Positions 36,220-44,444 of a stretch of 64,000 bases of DNA are shown piece after piece (positions within the stretch are counted from its first letter, which is position 1; each line of letters starts with the position of its first letter). Made by a program: the position numbers and the translations under genes. A model generated the notes under the pieces. The model saw nothing but the letters and a program-made list of their open reading frames with translations. It searched no databases and was not told the DNA's origin. This DNA comes from Chromatiales bacterium. Its GTDB lineage: Bacteria; Pseudomonadota; Gammaproteobacteria; UBA6429; Thiohalophilaceae. The DNA is taken from NCBI GenBank assembly GCA_026984045.1, contig JALSSV010000063.1, forward strand, positions 1 through 64,000, given 5' to 3'.

Positions 36220-36239
36220 CGGCCCGCCCCGGCGGGCCG
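36220..36239. other. GC-rich hairpin in the 188-bp gap between ygfZ and the HDOD gene
   Basis: CGGCCCGCC / GGCGGGCCG with a two-base spacer (effective loop larger) forms a stable hairpin 24 bp before the HDOD ATG, ending just before the region with its ribosome-binding site. There is no T run, so it is not a typical intrinsic terminator; it might instead dampen read-through or translation. The rest of the gap shows one weaker inverted pair (GTTGAA/TTCAAC near 36140-36160). Confidence 0.4.
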
Positions 36240-36263
36240 GGCGAAACCCGACAAGGAGCCCCC

Positions 36264-37103
36264 ATGTCACTGGAAGCGAACTTTCTCAACGAACTGCTGG
36301 CGGATCTGGAGAACGACAAACTGGTGCTGCCCACGCTGCCGGAGGTGGCGCTCAAGGTGCGCGACACCCTCGAGGACGAGGACGCCTCCATGATGGACGT
36401 GGCCAAGGTGATCACCTCTGACGCCGCCCTCTCCGCCCGCCTCATCCAGATCGCCAACAGCCCCTTGCTGCGGGCCAGCCGCCAGATCGAGAGCGTGGAG
36501 GCCGCGGTGACCCGCATGGGCAGCGACATGGTACGCAACCTGGTAACCAGCATCGCCATGGAGCAGATGTTCCAGGCCACCACCGACGCCACCGACAAGC
36601 GCCTGCGCCAGACCTGGGAACACAGCACCGAAGTGGCGGCCATCAGCCAGGCCCTGGCCAGCCAGTTCTCGGATCTCAAGCCCGACCAGGCTCTGCTCGC
36701 GGGGCTGGTGCACGACATCGGTGTCCTGCCGATCCTCACCCGCGCCGAGGACTATCCCGAACTGCTGGCCGACGAGGCGATGCTGGATCGGATCATCCGC
36801 AAGGCCCACACCCGCCTGGGCGCGGCCATCCTCACCAAGTGGCTGTTCCCCCCGGAACTGGTGGCCGTGGCCGCCGAGCACGAGGATCTGGAACGGGATC
36901 CGGGCGGCGCGGCGGATTACGTGGACGTGGTGATCGCCGCCAACCTGCAGAGCGTGTTCGGCAGCGATCACCCCCTGGCCGCGGTGGACTGGTCCAGCGT
37001 GCCGGCCTTCCAGCGCCTGGGGATCGCCACCGACGTGAGCGTGGTGGAAATGGACGAGACCAGCGCGCAGATCGAGGACGTGCGGGCAGCGCTTTCGGGG
37101 TGA
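36264..37103 (+). CDS. HDOD domain protein
   Basis: A 279-residue cytoplasmic protein consisting of a single HDOD domain. The N-terminal part reads LPTLPEVALKVRDTLEDEDASMMDVAKVITSDAALSARLIQIANSPL. The degenerate HD core follows: WEHSTEVAAISQALAS and ALLAGLVHDIGVLPI. The C-terminal third is less conserved. HDOD proteins without a catalytic partner domain usually act as signalling adaptors. A standalone form like this is commonly linked to motility or stress control, but no partner gene is nearby. AAGGAG 7 bases upstream supports the ATG at 36264. Confidence 0.9.
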   Translation: MSLEANFLNELLADLENDKLVLPTLPEVALKVRDTLEDEDASMMDVAKVITSDAALSARLIQIANSPLLRASRQIESVEAAVTRMGSDMVRNLVTSIAMEQMFQATTDATDKRLRQTWEHSTEVAAISQALASQFSDLKPDQALLAGLVHDIGVLPILTRAEDYPELLADEAMLDRIIRKAHTRLGAAILTKWLFPPELVAVAAEHEDLERDPGGAADYVDVVIAANLQSVFGSDHPLAAVDWSSVPAFQRLGIATDVSVVEMDETSAQIEDVRAALSG

Positions 37104-37126
37104 GGCGGGCTACCAGCTACCAGCTA

Positions 37127-37337
37127 AATGGAAGTTCCAAATACCCGACCACTGAGGCAAGCGTGCCCGATTTCAACACCGCCCTCTGGGACAGAGACTC
37201 GTTTCGTGCCACGCCGTGAATACATCCCTGTAGGCTCGACGGCCGCATCCCTGCGGCCGACGGTCACGAAACGAGTCTCTGTCCCAGAGGGCTCAGTGTA
37301 CACAATGAACCATGGTCTGGTATTTGGAACTTTCATT
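37127..37337. repeat. Copy B of the nested palindromic repeat
   Basis: Outer inverted ends of 25 bp (37127-37151 and 37313-37337) match at 23 positions. The 112-bp unit is 37181-37292. Its arms (37181-37208 and 37265-37292) are perfectly complementary over 28 bp, then one mismatch and one more pair. The 52-bp centre (37211-37262) differs from copy C at one base only. It contains TACATCCCTGTA and GGCCGCATCCCTGCGGCC, two hairpins with the same TCCC loop. The element lies between the convergent HDOD and lysS genes. Confidence 0.9.
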
Positions 37338-37354
37338 CAGCAGCCACCGCATAA

Positions 37355-37378
37355 TCGCGGCGGGGGCGCCGCTCCTAC
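37355..37378 (-). repeat. GTAG-type REP hairpin
   Basis: On the minus strand this reads GTAGGAGCGGCGCCCCCGCC followed by GCGA, a GTAG head plus a GC-rich stem-loop, the shape of REP sequences mobilised by RAYT (TnpA-REP) transposases in Pseudomonas and relatives. No RAYT gene is in the window. Confidence 0.75.
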
Positions 37379-37394
37379 GGGGAATGGTCATTCA

Positions 37395-37416
37395 TCGCGG
37401 CTTGCGCCGCTCCTAC
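37395..37416 (-). repeat. GTAG-type REP hairpin, second copy
   Basis: A second REP, 16 bp from the previous one and in the same orientation, with the loop sequence GCAA instead of CCCC. Head GTAGGAGCGGC and tail GCCGCGA are kept. Its neighbour at 37428-37464 is a half copy of the heptad-ended element. Confidence 0.75.
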
Positions 37417-37427
37417 ACAAAAAATCC

Positions 37428-37464
37428 CTTTGCGTTCTCTGCGTCTTTGCGCCTTTGCGTTGAA
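37428..37464. repeat. Half copy (right end) of the heptad-ended element
   Basis: A 37-bp run of imperfect heptads, CTTTGCGTTCTCTGCGTCTT and onward, almost identical to the right end of the complete element at 39064-39200. No matching left end is found between here and the HDOD gene. It lies 36 bp from the lysS stop. Confidence 0.7.
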
Positions 37465-37499
37465 AACCCGGCCACACCGCGGCACTTCGGTAACGGCCT

Positions 37500-39038
37500 T
37501 CAGCCTTCCTCGTCCCTCGGCCCTTGTCCCTCGCCACTGCGCCCGGCGGTCTCCGCCGGGCGCATGTGCGGAAACAGCAGCACGTCGCGGATGGAGGGGG
37601 AGTCGGTGAACAGCATCACCAGGCGGTCGATGCCGATCCCCTCGCCGGCGGTGGGCGGCATGCCGTGTTCGAGGGCGGTGATGTAGTCCTCGTCGAAGAA
37701 CATGGCCTCCTCGTCGCCGGCGGCCTTCTCTTCCACCTGCTTGCGGAAACGCTCGGCCTGATCCTCGGCGTCGTTGAGCTCGGAGAAGCCGTTGGCGATC
37801 TCGCGTCCGCCAACGAAGAACTCGAAGCGGTCGGTGACGAAGGGATCGGCGTCGTTGCGCCGGGCCAGGGGCGAGACCTCGGTGGGATAGGCGGTGATGA
37901 AGGTGGGATCCATCAGCCGGTGCTCCACCGTCTTTTCGAAGATCTCGATCCAGACCTTGCCCAGCCCCCAGTTGTCCTTCAGCGGAATGTCGAGCCGTTC
38001 GGCCACGGCGCGGGCCCGGTCCAGGTCTTCCAGATCGGCGTCGGTGACGTCCGGGTTGAAGTGCAGGATCGACTCCTTCACCGTCATGCGGGCGAAGGGC
38101 TTGCCGAAGTCGTAGAGCTCGCCCTGATAGCTGATTAGGGTCTTGCCCAGCACCTTTTCGGCGGTATCGCGCAGCATGGCTTCGGTGAGATCCATCAGAT
38201 CCCGGTAGTCGGCATAGGCCTCGTAGAACTCGAGCATGGTGAATTCGGGATTATGGCGGGTGGAGAGGCCCTCGTTGCGGAAGTTGCGGTTGATCTCGAA
38301 GACCTTCTCGAAACCGCCCACCACCAGACGCTTGAGATATAGCTCGGGCGCGATGCGCAGGTAGAGCTCCATGTCCAGGGCATTGTGATAGGTGATGAAG
38401 GGCCGGGCCGTGGCGCCGCCGGGGATCACCTGCATCATCGGCGTCTCCACCTCGAGAAAACCCCGGTCGATGAGGAAGCGGCGCAGGTGATCGATGATCC
38501 GGGTGCGGATGCGGAAGGTCTCGCGGGAGACCTCGTTCATGATGAGATCGAGATAGCGCTGGCGGTAGCGCGCCTCGGTGTCGGTGAGGCCCTTGAACTT
38601 CTCTGGCAGGGGACGCAGCGACTTGGTGAGCAGGCGCAGGTTGTCCACCCGCACCGACAGCTCGCCCTTCTTGGTCTTGGTGAGCACACCTTCGGCGCCG
38701 AGGATGTCGCCGATGTCCCAACTCTTGAAGGCCTGGTATTGTCCCTCGGGCAGCGTGTCGCGCTCGATCCAGAGCTGGATGCGGCCCGACATGTCCTGCA
38801 GGGTGGCGAAGCTGAGCTTGCCCATCACCCGCTTGAGCATCATGCGGCCGGCCACGGCCACCCGCCGGGGTTCGGCTTCCAGCTCTTCCAGGCTCTTGTC
38901 GCCATATTCGGCATGCAGCTCGCCGGCCATCACGTCGCGGCGGAAGTCGTTGGGAAAGGCGACGCCCTGCTCCCGCAGGGCCTGGAGCTTGGCCCGGCGC
39001 TGGGCGATGAGCGCGTTTTCGTCCTGCTTGTCGGTCAT
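37500..39038 (-). CDS. lysS: Lysyl-tRNA synthetase (class II)
   Basis: A 512-residue synthetase. An N-terminal OB-fold (residues ~60-150) binds the anticodon: [27 protein letters not shown]. The class II core follows, with motif 1 [21 protein letters not shown], motif 2 [18 protein letters not shown] and motif 3 [18 protein letters not shown]. The ATG at 39038 gives the family start [18 protein letters not shown]. Upstream in-frame sequence is the heptad repeat and is not coding. In many gammaproteobacteria lysS follows prfB directly; here a 137-bp repeat element splits the pair. Confidence 0.97.
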   Translation of the reverse strand: MTDKQDENALIAQRRAKLQALREQGVAFPNDFRRDVMAGELHAEYGDKSLEELEAEPRRVAVAGRMMLKRVMGKLSFATLQDMSGRIQLWIERDTLPEGQYQAFKSWDIGDILGAEGVLTKTKKGELSVRVDNLRLLTKSLRPLPEKFKGLTDTEARYRQRYLDLIMNEVSRETFRIRTRIIDHLRRFLIDRGFLEVETPMMQVIPGGATARPFITYHNALDMELYLRIAPELYLKRLVVGGFEKVFEINRNFRNEGLSTRHNPEFTMLEFYEAYADYRDLMDLTEAMLRDTAEKVLGKTLISYQGELYDFGKPFARMTVKESILHFNPDVTDADLEDLDRARAVAERLDIPLKDNWGLGKVWIEIFEKTVEHRLMDPTFITAYPTEVSPLARRNDADPFVTDRFEFFVGGREIANGFSELNDAEDQAERFRKQVEEKAAGDEEAMFFDEDYITALEHGMPPTAGEGIGIDRLVMLFTDSPSIRDVLLFPHMRPAETAGRSGEGQGPRDEEG

Positions 39039-39063
39039 TTCGATTCTCTTGATGGTGTCGTTT

Positions 39064-39200
39064 TTCAACGCAAAGACGCGAAGGCGCAGAGGACGCAAAG
39101 ATTTATTGTTTATGAGCCATTGTGGTTGTCGTGATGTACGAACTGTATCTGGCAATACACAAACTTTGCGTTCTTTGCGTCTTTGCGCCTTTGCGTTGGA
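39064..39200. repeat. Heptad-ended inverted-repeat element between prfB and lysS
   Basis: The left end (39064-39100) and right end (39164-39200) are 37 bp each. They are imperfectly complementary and built of CGCAAAGGCGCAAAGACGC-like heptads. The inner 63 bp have no clear structure. The element almost fills the gap between the lysS start and prfB stop and is the cleanest complete copy in the window. Confidence 0.85.
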
Positions 39201-39212
39201 TGTTCCAAATGC

Positions 39213-40311
39213 TCACAACCCCTGCTTCAGGGCCGCTTCGATGAAGGCGTCGATGTCGCCGTCGAGGACCGCCTGGGTGTTGCTGGTCTCGACGCCGGTG
39301 CGCAGATCCTTGACCCGGGACTGGTCCAGCACGTAGGAGCGTATCTGGTTGCCCCAGCCGATGTCGGCCTTGGCGTCTTCCTGGGCCTGTTTCTCCGCCA
39401 GCTGCTTCTGCAGCTCCATTTCATAGAGCTTGGCGCGAAGCTGCTTCATGGCGTGGTCCTTGTTCTGGTGCTGGGAGCGTTCGCTCTGGCACTGGACCAC
39501 GATCCCGGTGGGAAGGTGGGTGATGCGCACCGCCGAATCGGTGCGGTTCACGTGCTGGCCGCCGGCACCGGAGGCGCGGTAGGTGTCGATGCGCAGATCC
39601 GCCGGGTTGATTTCCACTTCGATGCTCTCGTCCACCTCGGGATAGACGAATACCGAGGCGAAGGAGGTGTGGCGGCGGTTGCCCGAGTCGAAGGGCGACT
39701 TGCGCACCAGGCGGTGCACGCCGGTCTCGGTGCGCAGCCAGCCGTAGGCATAGGGGCCGGTGAACTTCACCGTGGCGCTCTTGATGCCGGCCACCTCGCC
39801 TTCCGACAGCTCGACGATTTCGGTCTTGAAGCCGTGCTTCTCGCCCCAGCGCAGGTACATGCGCAGCAGCATGTTGGCCCAGTCCTGGGCCTCGGTGCCG
39901 CCGGAGCCGGCCTGGATGTCCATGAAGGCGTTGTGGGCGTCCATCTCGCCCGAGAACATGCGCTGGAACTCGAGCTGGGAAAGCTGCTTTTCCAGCGCGT
40001 TCAGATCCGATTCGATCTCGCCAATGGTGTCCTCGTCCTGCTCCTCGACCGCCATCTCGAGCAGCTCGGCGGCCTCGCTCAGCCGCGTGCCCAGCTCGTC
40101 CAGGCCGTGGACGATTTCCTCCAGCTTGGCCCGCTCCCGGCCCAGTTCCTGGGCCCGTTCGGGGTCGTTCCAGACGTCCGGATCCTCGAGTTCGCGGACG
40201 ACCTCGTCCAGACGTTCACGCTTGGCATCGTAGTCAAAGATACCCCCTCAGGGCATCCACGCGCCCTTGCATGTCCTGGATTTTCGCACGGATGGGATTG
40301 ACTTCGAGCAT
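39213..40311 (-). CDS. prfB: Peptide chain release factor 2, with programmed +1 frameshift
   Basis: Translation starts at the ATG at 40311 with GAGGAA eight bases upstream. The first 25 codons (starting [20 protein letters not shown]) end in CTT TGA; a +1 shift at this point continues into the main frame with GACTACGAT and runs to the stop at 39213. Total length is 365 residues, the same as Escherichia coli RF2. The codon-recognition tripeptide is SPF ([12 protein letters not shown]), which reads UGA and UAA. The peptidyl-hydrolysis motif is [15 protein letters not shown]. Reading only the second frame would give a false 280-residue protein starting at 40055. The lysS gene follows after a repeat element. 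Confidence 0.97.
40233..40251 (-). promoter_or_regulatory. Programmed frameshift site of prfB
   Basis: On the minus strand: CTGAGGGGGTATCTTTGAC. An AGGGGG Shine-Dalgarno-like element lies three bases before the slippery CUU, followed by the UGA stop and a C. When RF2 is scarce, termination at UGA is slow and the ribosome slips +1, so the protein regulates its own synthesis. Sequence and spacing match the classical site. Confidence 0.95.
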
Positions 40312-40443
40312 GGATTCCTCACCACGGTAAAAGTCCGCAATTCTACACCAAAAGCCGGGGACGGTTGTGTTCAGCCATGCTGATGCATTGCTTCACGAAC
40401 GCACTTCGAGGTCTGGGCGGTGGCGGCCCCCTGCCAATGAGCC

Positions 40444-40536
40444 GTTCCGAATTCCGGGAAATCTGCTTGTAGCGTGCACAAAGCCCGTGAGTCCGATGCA
40501 GTGACAATATCGAAAAATGTTCCGGGAATTCGGAAC
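40444..40536. repeat. Copy D: shell of the nested repeat without its 112-bp unit
   Basis: Inverted ends 40444-40460 and 40520-40536 match at 16 of 17 bases (GTTCCGAATTCCGGGAA). The sequence following the left end, TCTGCTTGTAGCGTGCACAA followed by AGCCC, aligns with the right flank of copy C read on the minus strand. The right half aligns with the right flank of copy A. The two flanks meet directly, without the 112-bp palindrome. It occupies the centre of the 250-bp gap between recJ and prfB. Confidence 0.7.
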
Positions 40537-40561
40537 ACCATTTGCCCTCTGCCCACAACTA

Positions 40562-42295
40562 TCAAAGCGGTTGAATGTGCTGGATGATGAGTTGCAGCGA
40601 GCGCTGGCCGCGAAATTCGTTCACGTCCAGCCGGTAGGCGGCCTCGATGTACTGGGTCTCCGGGGGCCAGTCGCGGTCGTGGGTGTGGAAGGCGATGGCG
40701 TCCACCAGCCGTCCGGTGACCAGGGTGCGCAGGGTCAGCTTGAGATGCCGGTCGCCCACCACCCGGCGGTTGACCAGCTCGAACTTGCCGTCGAACAGCG
40801 GCTCCTCGAAGCCCTGCCCCCAGGGGCCGGCGTTGCGGATCGATTCGGCCGTGGCCAGCTCGAACTCGTCCTCCGGCAGACCGCCGTCGGTCAGCAGCAC
40901 GCCGTGGAGGTCGGACTCCGCCAGATGGCGGCGCACCTCGGCATCGAAGGCGGCGGCGAAATCGGCGTAATGATCGGCCGGCAGGCTCAGCCCGGCGGCC
41001 ATGGCGTGGCCGCCGAAGCGGGTGATGAGCCCCGGATGCCGGGCCGCCACCGCATCCAGGGCGTCGCGGATGTGCAGGCCCCGCACCGAGCGGGCCGAAC
41101 CCTTGATCTCGCCATTGTCGCCGGTGCGGGCGAAGGCGATCACCGGCCGGTGCAGGCGATCCTTGAGCCGAGAGGCGACGATCCCCACCACACCTTCGTG
41201 CCAGTTCTCGTCGAACAGGCACAGCCCCACGGGCAGACCCTCGTCGTCGAGCTGCATGTCGCGCACCAGGGCCATGGCTTCGCGGCGCATGTCGTCCTCG
41301 ATGTCGCGCCGCTCGCGGTTGAGGCGATCCAGGCGGTTGGCCAGTTCCCGGGCCGTGGCGGGATCGGGGCTGAGCAGGCATTCGATGCCCAGCGACATGT
41401 CGTCGAGCCGGCCGGCGGCATTGAGCCGCGGCGCCACGCAGAAGCCCAGATCGCTGCTCACCAGGCGCGCCGGATCCCGCCCGCCGGCCTCCAGCAGGGC
41501 GGTAATGCCGGGCCGTCCGTGGCCGGCGCGGATCCGGGCGAGGCCCTGGGCCACCAGGATCCGGTTGTTGTAGTCGAAGGGGACCACGTCGGCCACCGTG
41601 CCCAGCGCCACCAGATCCAGCAGCACCGCCAGGTTGGGCTCTTCGCGGTTCGCGGCATCGAACCAGCCCTGCTCGCGCAGCGTGGCCCGCAACGCCAGCA
41701 TCACGTAGAAGATCACCCCCACCCCGGGCAGGGCCTTGCTGGGAAATTCGTCGCCGGGCTGGTTGGGATTGACGATGGCCGCCGCCGGGGGCAACGTGTC
41801 GCCGGCCAGGTGGTGATCGGTGATCAGCACGTCGAAGCCGGCCGCGTTGGCCGCTTCCACCCCCTGAAGGCTGGAGATGCCGTTGTCCACGGTGATGATC
41901 AGATCGGGCCGGCGTTCGGCGGCCACCTCGACGATGGCCGGCGTGAGGCCGTAGCCGTACCGGAAGCGGTTGGGCACCAGGTAGTCCACCTGTTCGAGCC
42001 CCAGCATGCGCAGGGCCTGGATGGCCAGCGCCGTGCTGGTGGCGCCGTCCACGTCGAAATCGCCCACCACCAGCACCCGCTGCTGCTTTTCGAGTGCCTG
42101 CACCAGCAGGGCCACGGCGGCGTCGATGCCCTTGAGCGACTGCCAGGGCAGCAGGTTGGCCAGGCCGTACTCCAGCTCCGCGGGCGAGGTCACGCGCCGC
42201 GCGGCATACAGCCGCCGCAAGACGGGATGCAGATCCCCCAGATCCGGCAGGGGGTCGGGAACCGTCCGGCGAACGAGGCGTGGCGAACCGGTCAT
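40562..42295 (-). CDS. recJ: Single-stranded-DNA-specific exonuclease RecJ
   Basis: A 577-residue DHH-family 5'-3' exonuclease for recombination and mismatch repair. Phosphoesterase motifs: VVGDFDVDGATSTALA (residues ~77-92), TVDNGISS, the DHH in LITDHHLAG, and ALGTVADVVP. The DHHA1 region contains FGGHAMAAGLSLP. The C-terminal OB-fold ends with RSLQLIIQHIQPL. The ATG at 42295 overlaps the stop of the RpfE-like gene by 4 bp. A frame open to 43045 is shadow. Confidence 0.95.
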   Translation of the reverse strand: MTGSPRLVRRTVPDPLPDLGDLHPVLRRLYAARRVTSPAELEYGLANLLPWQSLKGIDAAVALLVQALEKQQRVLVVGDFDVDGATSTALAIQALRMLGLEQVDYLVPNRFRYGYGLTPAIVEVAAERRPDLIITVDNGISSLQGVEAANAAGFDVLITDHHLAGDTLPPAAAIVNPNQPGDEFPSKALPGVGVIFYVMLALRATLREQGWFDAANREEPNLAVLLDLVALGTVADVVPFDYNNRILVAQGLARIRAGHGRPGITALLEAGGRDPARLVSSDLGFCVAPRLNAAGRLDDMSLGIECLLSPDPATARELANRLDRLNRERRDIEDDMRREAMALVRDMQLDDEGLPVGLCLFDENWHEGVVGIVASRLKDRLHRPVIAFARTGDNGEIKGSARSVRGLHIRDALDAVAARHPGLITRFGGHAMAAGLSLPADHYADFAAAFDAEVRRHLAESDLHGVLLTDGGLPEDEFELATAESIRNAGPWGQGFEEPLFDGKFELVNRRVVGDRHLKLTLRTLVTGRLVDAIAFHTHDRDWPPETQYIEAAYRLDVNEFRGQRSLQLIIQHIQPL

Positions 42296-43302
42296 GGGCG
42301 GCCCAGGGTCTCGATGGGGCGCGCGCGGCGCCACAAGCGCCAGCGCTGCCGGGGGCTCAGATGGAACCGGCGGCCATGTTCGTCGTGCAGCCGCATGGCA
42401 AACTTCTCTTCGTTCATTCTTCTTGTCAGAACACGCAGAATCTCGTCGTTGAAACGGGCCACTCCCGCCAGCCAGGCCAGCGGATCGCGGCGCACATCGG
42501 CCGGCCACAGCCGGGTGTCCAGCACCAGGACCTTGCCGGGCGCGGCGCTCGTCCCGAGCGCCTCGAGGGGATGGTGGGCCATGCCGAAGCCGGCCGCCAC
42601 GGCGGCAAGCAACGGATCGTCCGTGAAGATCCGCTGCCAGCGGGGGGCCGGCGGCGGCACCCAGCGTCCCGCGCCCCAGAACCACACGCTGTTGATCGGC
42701 AGCAGGCCCCGGGCCTCCCGTTCGCGGTTGACGGGGTGATCGTGCAGGCACATCTGGATGCCGTTGAGCCGCTGGCGCCACGGCCCGGCCGCGGGCAGAT
42801 GGGCGGCGATGTCCTCGCCGGCCACTTCGGGCAGCGGCGAGCCCGCCGCCGGGATCTCGCCCTCGCCATGCAGATACCAGCGCCCGGGATGGGGCGCGGC
42901 GATGTGCCAGCCCTCCGCGGCCAGGTAATCCCGGATCGCCGCCACCAGCGCCGCGGCCTCGTCGGCCGATAGCCGGGGGCGGGCATCGACCAGGCGCAGG
43001 CAGTCCCGATCCGGCAGCAGGCACACCGGATCGGCCCGCAGCCACACGCCGCTCTCCCCGCCCAGGCCATCCTGGCGGGCGGACAGCGTCGCCAGCGGCA
43101 GCGGCCCTTCGGGCCAGCCGAACAGGCGGGCCAGCATGCCGCCGACACTGTCCGGCGCGGCGCGGAACACGTCGGCGCGGGCCAGGGCCGTCTCCAGATC
43201 GCCGAGATCGGGCCGCTCGGCCGCCGGCAGGGCGCGCAGCGCCGGTTGCGGCGTGAACAGGCCGGGGACGAAGATCTCGAAGCGGGCGGCGGCCTCAGGC
43301 AC
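42292..43302 (-). CDS. RpfE/ApgM-like protein (alkaline-phosphatase-fold, cofactor-independent phosphoglycerate mutase-related)
   Basis: A 336-residue cytoplasmic protein. The recognisable late segment is LLPINSVWFWGAGRWV (~200-215), preceded by WYLHGEG and NGIQMCLHDHPVNREREARG. These mark proteins annotated as RpfE-type regulatory proteins or as relatives of archaeal-type phosphoglycerate mutase. It lacks the long N-terminal metal-binding set of true ApgM, so mutase activity is unproven. Location upstream of recJ with a 4-bp overlap is common in gammaproteobacteria. I call the family, not the function. Confidence 0.72.
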   Translation of the reverse strand: MPEAAARFEIFVPGLFTPQPALRALPAAERPDLGDLETALARADVFRAAPDSVGGMLARLFGWPEGPLPLATLSARQDGLGGESGVWLRADPVCLLPDRDCLRLVDARPRLSADEAAALVAAIRDYLAAEGWHIAAPHPGRWYLHGEGEIPAAGSPLPEVAGEDIAAHLPAAGPWRQRLNGIQMCLHDHPVNREREARGLLPINSVWFWGAGRWVPPPAPRWQRIFTDDPLLAAVAAGFGMAHHPLEALGTSAAPGKVLVLDTRLWPADVRRDPLAWLAGVARFNDEILRVLTRRMNEEKFAMRLHDEHGRRFHLSPRQRWRLWRRARPIETLGRP

Positions 43303-43332
43303 GATGCAGCCGAATCGCGACCGGCGGGAACA

Positions 43333-44415
43333 TCAGGCCATGTTGTCGAGAATGGCCTTCTTCACCTGGTCGAGCGTGGCGTCGATGGTCAGCATGGGGC
43401 CGTCGCTGCTCTGGCGGATCGCGGTGTCCGGATCCTTGAGACCGTGGCCGGTCAGGGTGCAGACGATGCGGCTCCCCTCGGGGATCCGGCCTGCCTTGAT
43501 GTCCTTGATGGCGCCGGCCAGCGAGGTGGCCGAGGCCGGCTCGCAGAACACGCCTTCCTTCTCAGCCAGCAGTTTCTGCGCGGCGAGGATTTCCTCGTCG
43601 GTGCACTCGTCGAACCAACCGTCCGATTCTTCCTTCACCTTCCAGGCCTTGTCCCAGCTCTGGGGGTGGCCGATGCGGATGGCGGTGGCCACGGTCTCGG
43701 GGTTGTCCACCATCCGGCCGCGCATGAAGGGCGCGGAACCGGCGGCCTGGTAACCGACCATGCGCGGCTTGCTGTTGACGATGCCGTGGTCGTGGTATTC
43801 GGTATAGCCCATCCAGTGGGCGGTGATGTTGCCGGCATTGCCCACGGGAATGCAGTGGAAATCGGGCGCCGTGCCCAGCTCCTCGAGGATCTCGAAAGCG
43901 GCGGTCTTCTGGCCCTGCAGGCGATAGGGGTTGATGGAGTTGACGATGGTCACCGGCGCTTCCTCGCCCACCTCCTTGACCAGCTGCATGCCGGCATCGA
44001 AGTTGTCGCGGATCTGGATCACCACCGCGCCGTGCATCATGGCCTGGGCCAGCTTGCCGAGGGCGATCTTGCCGTCGGGGATCAGCACGAAGGCGCGGAT
44101 CCCGGCGCGCGCCGCATAGGCCGCGGCGGCGGCCGAGGTATTGCCGGTGGAGGCGCAGATGATGGCCCGGCTGCCCTCTTCCACCGCCTTGGTCACGGCC
44201 ATGGTCATGCCCCGATCCTTGAAGGAGCCGGTGGGATTGAGGCCCTCGTACTTGACGTAGATGTCCACCTCCGCGCCGATCTCGCGGGGAATGTTGTTGA
44301 GCCGGATCAGGGGCGTGTTGCCCTCGCCCAGGCTGATGATCCGGGTATCGTCGTGCACCGGCAGGCGATCGCGGTACTTGTCGATGAGGCCGGTGTAGCG
44401 GTTGCGAAATGGCAT
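43333..44415 (-). CDS. thrC: Threonine synthase
   Basis: A 360-residue PLP enzyme converting O-phosphohomoserine to threonine. The PLP lysine is in NPTGSFKDRGMTMAV. CASTGNTSAAAAAYAARAG is the phosphate-binding loop, and later segments VGNAGNITAHWMG and AIRIGHPQSW are typical of the shorter threonine synthases. It is the last gene of the alaC-hom-thrC group, separated from hom by 192 bp that hold a heptad-ended repeat with a REP inside. Confidence 0.96.
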   Translation of the reverse strand: MPFRNRYTGLIDKYRDRLPVHDDTRIISLGEGNTPLIRLNNIPREIGAEVDIYVKYEGLNPTGSFKDRGMTMAVTKAVEEGSRAIICASTGNTSAAAAAYAARAGIRAFVLIPDGKIALGKLAQAMMHGAVVIQIRDNFDAGMQLVKEVGEEAPVTIVNSINPYRLQGQKTAAFEILEELGTAPDFHCIPVGNAGNITAHWMGYTEYHDHGIVNSKPRMVGYQAAGSAPFMRGRMVDNPETVATAIRIGHPQSWDKAWKVKEESDGWFDECTDEEILAAQKLLAEKEGVFCEPASATSLAGAIKDIKAGRIPEGSRIVCTLTGHGLKDPDTAIRQSSDGPMLTIDATLDQVKKAILDNMA

Positions 44416-44444
44416 GTCGTTGGCTCCCGAAATGATGAAGTTCT

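Noticed and set aside
37181-37292. Integron attC site
   Set aside because: The long variable palindrome recalls attC, but RYYYAAC/GTTRRRY ends, an integrase and gene cassettes are absent.
37181-37292. Simple intrinsic terminator between the convergent HDOD and lysS genes
   Set aside because: There is no T run, and the same unit occurs in a divergent promoter region (47324-47435).
39064-39200. CRISPR array
   Set aside because: The heptads are contiguous and imperfect and lack regularly spaced spacers; no cas genes are present.
39213-40055. Short RF2 starting at an internal ATG
   Set aside because: The 25-codon leader and frameshift site upstream give a full-length 365-residue RF2.
40517-42739. 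740-codon plus-strand frame
   Set aside because: Antisense to recJ and the RpfE-like gene, both with clear family motifs.
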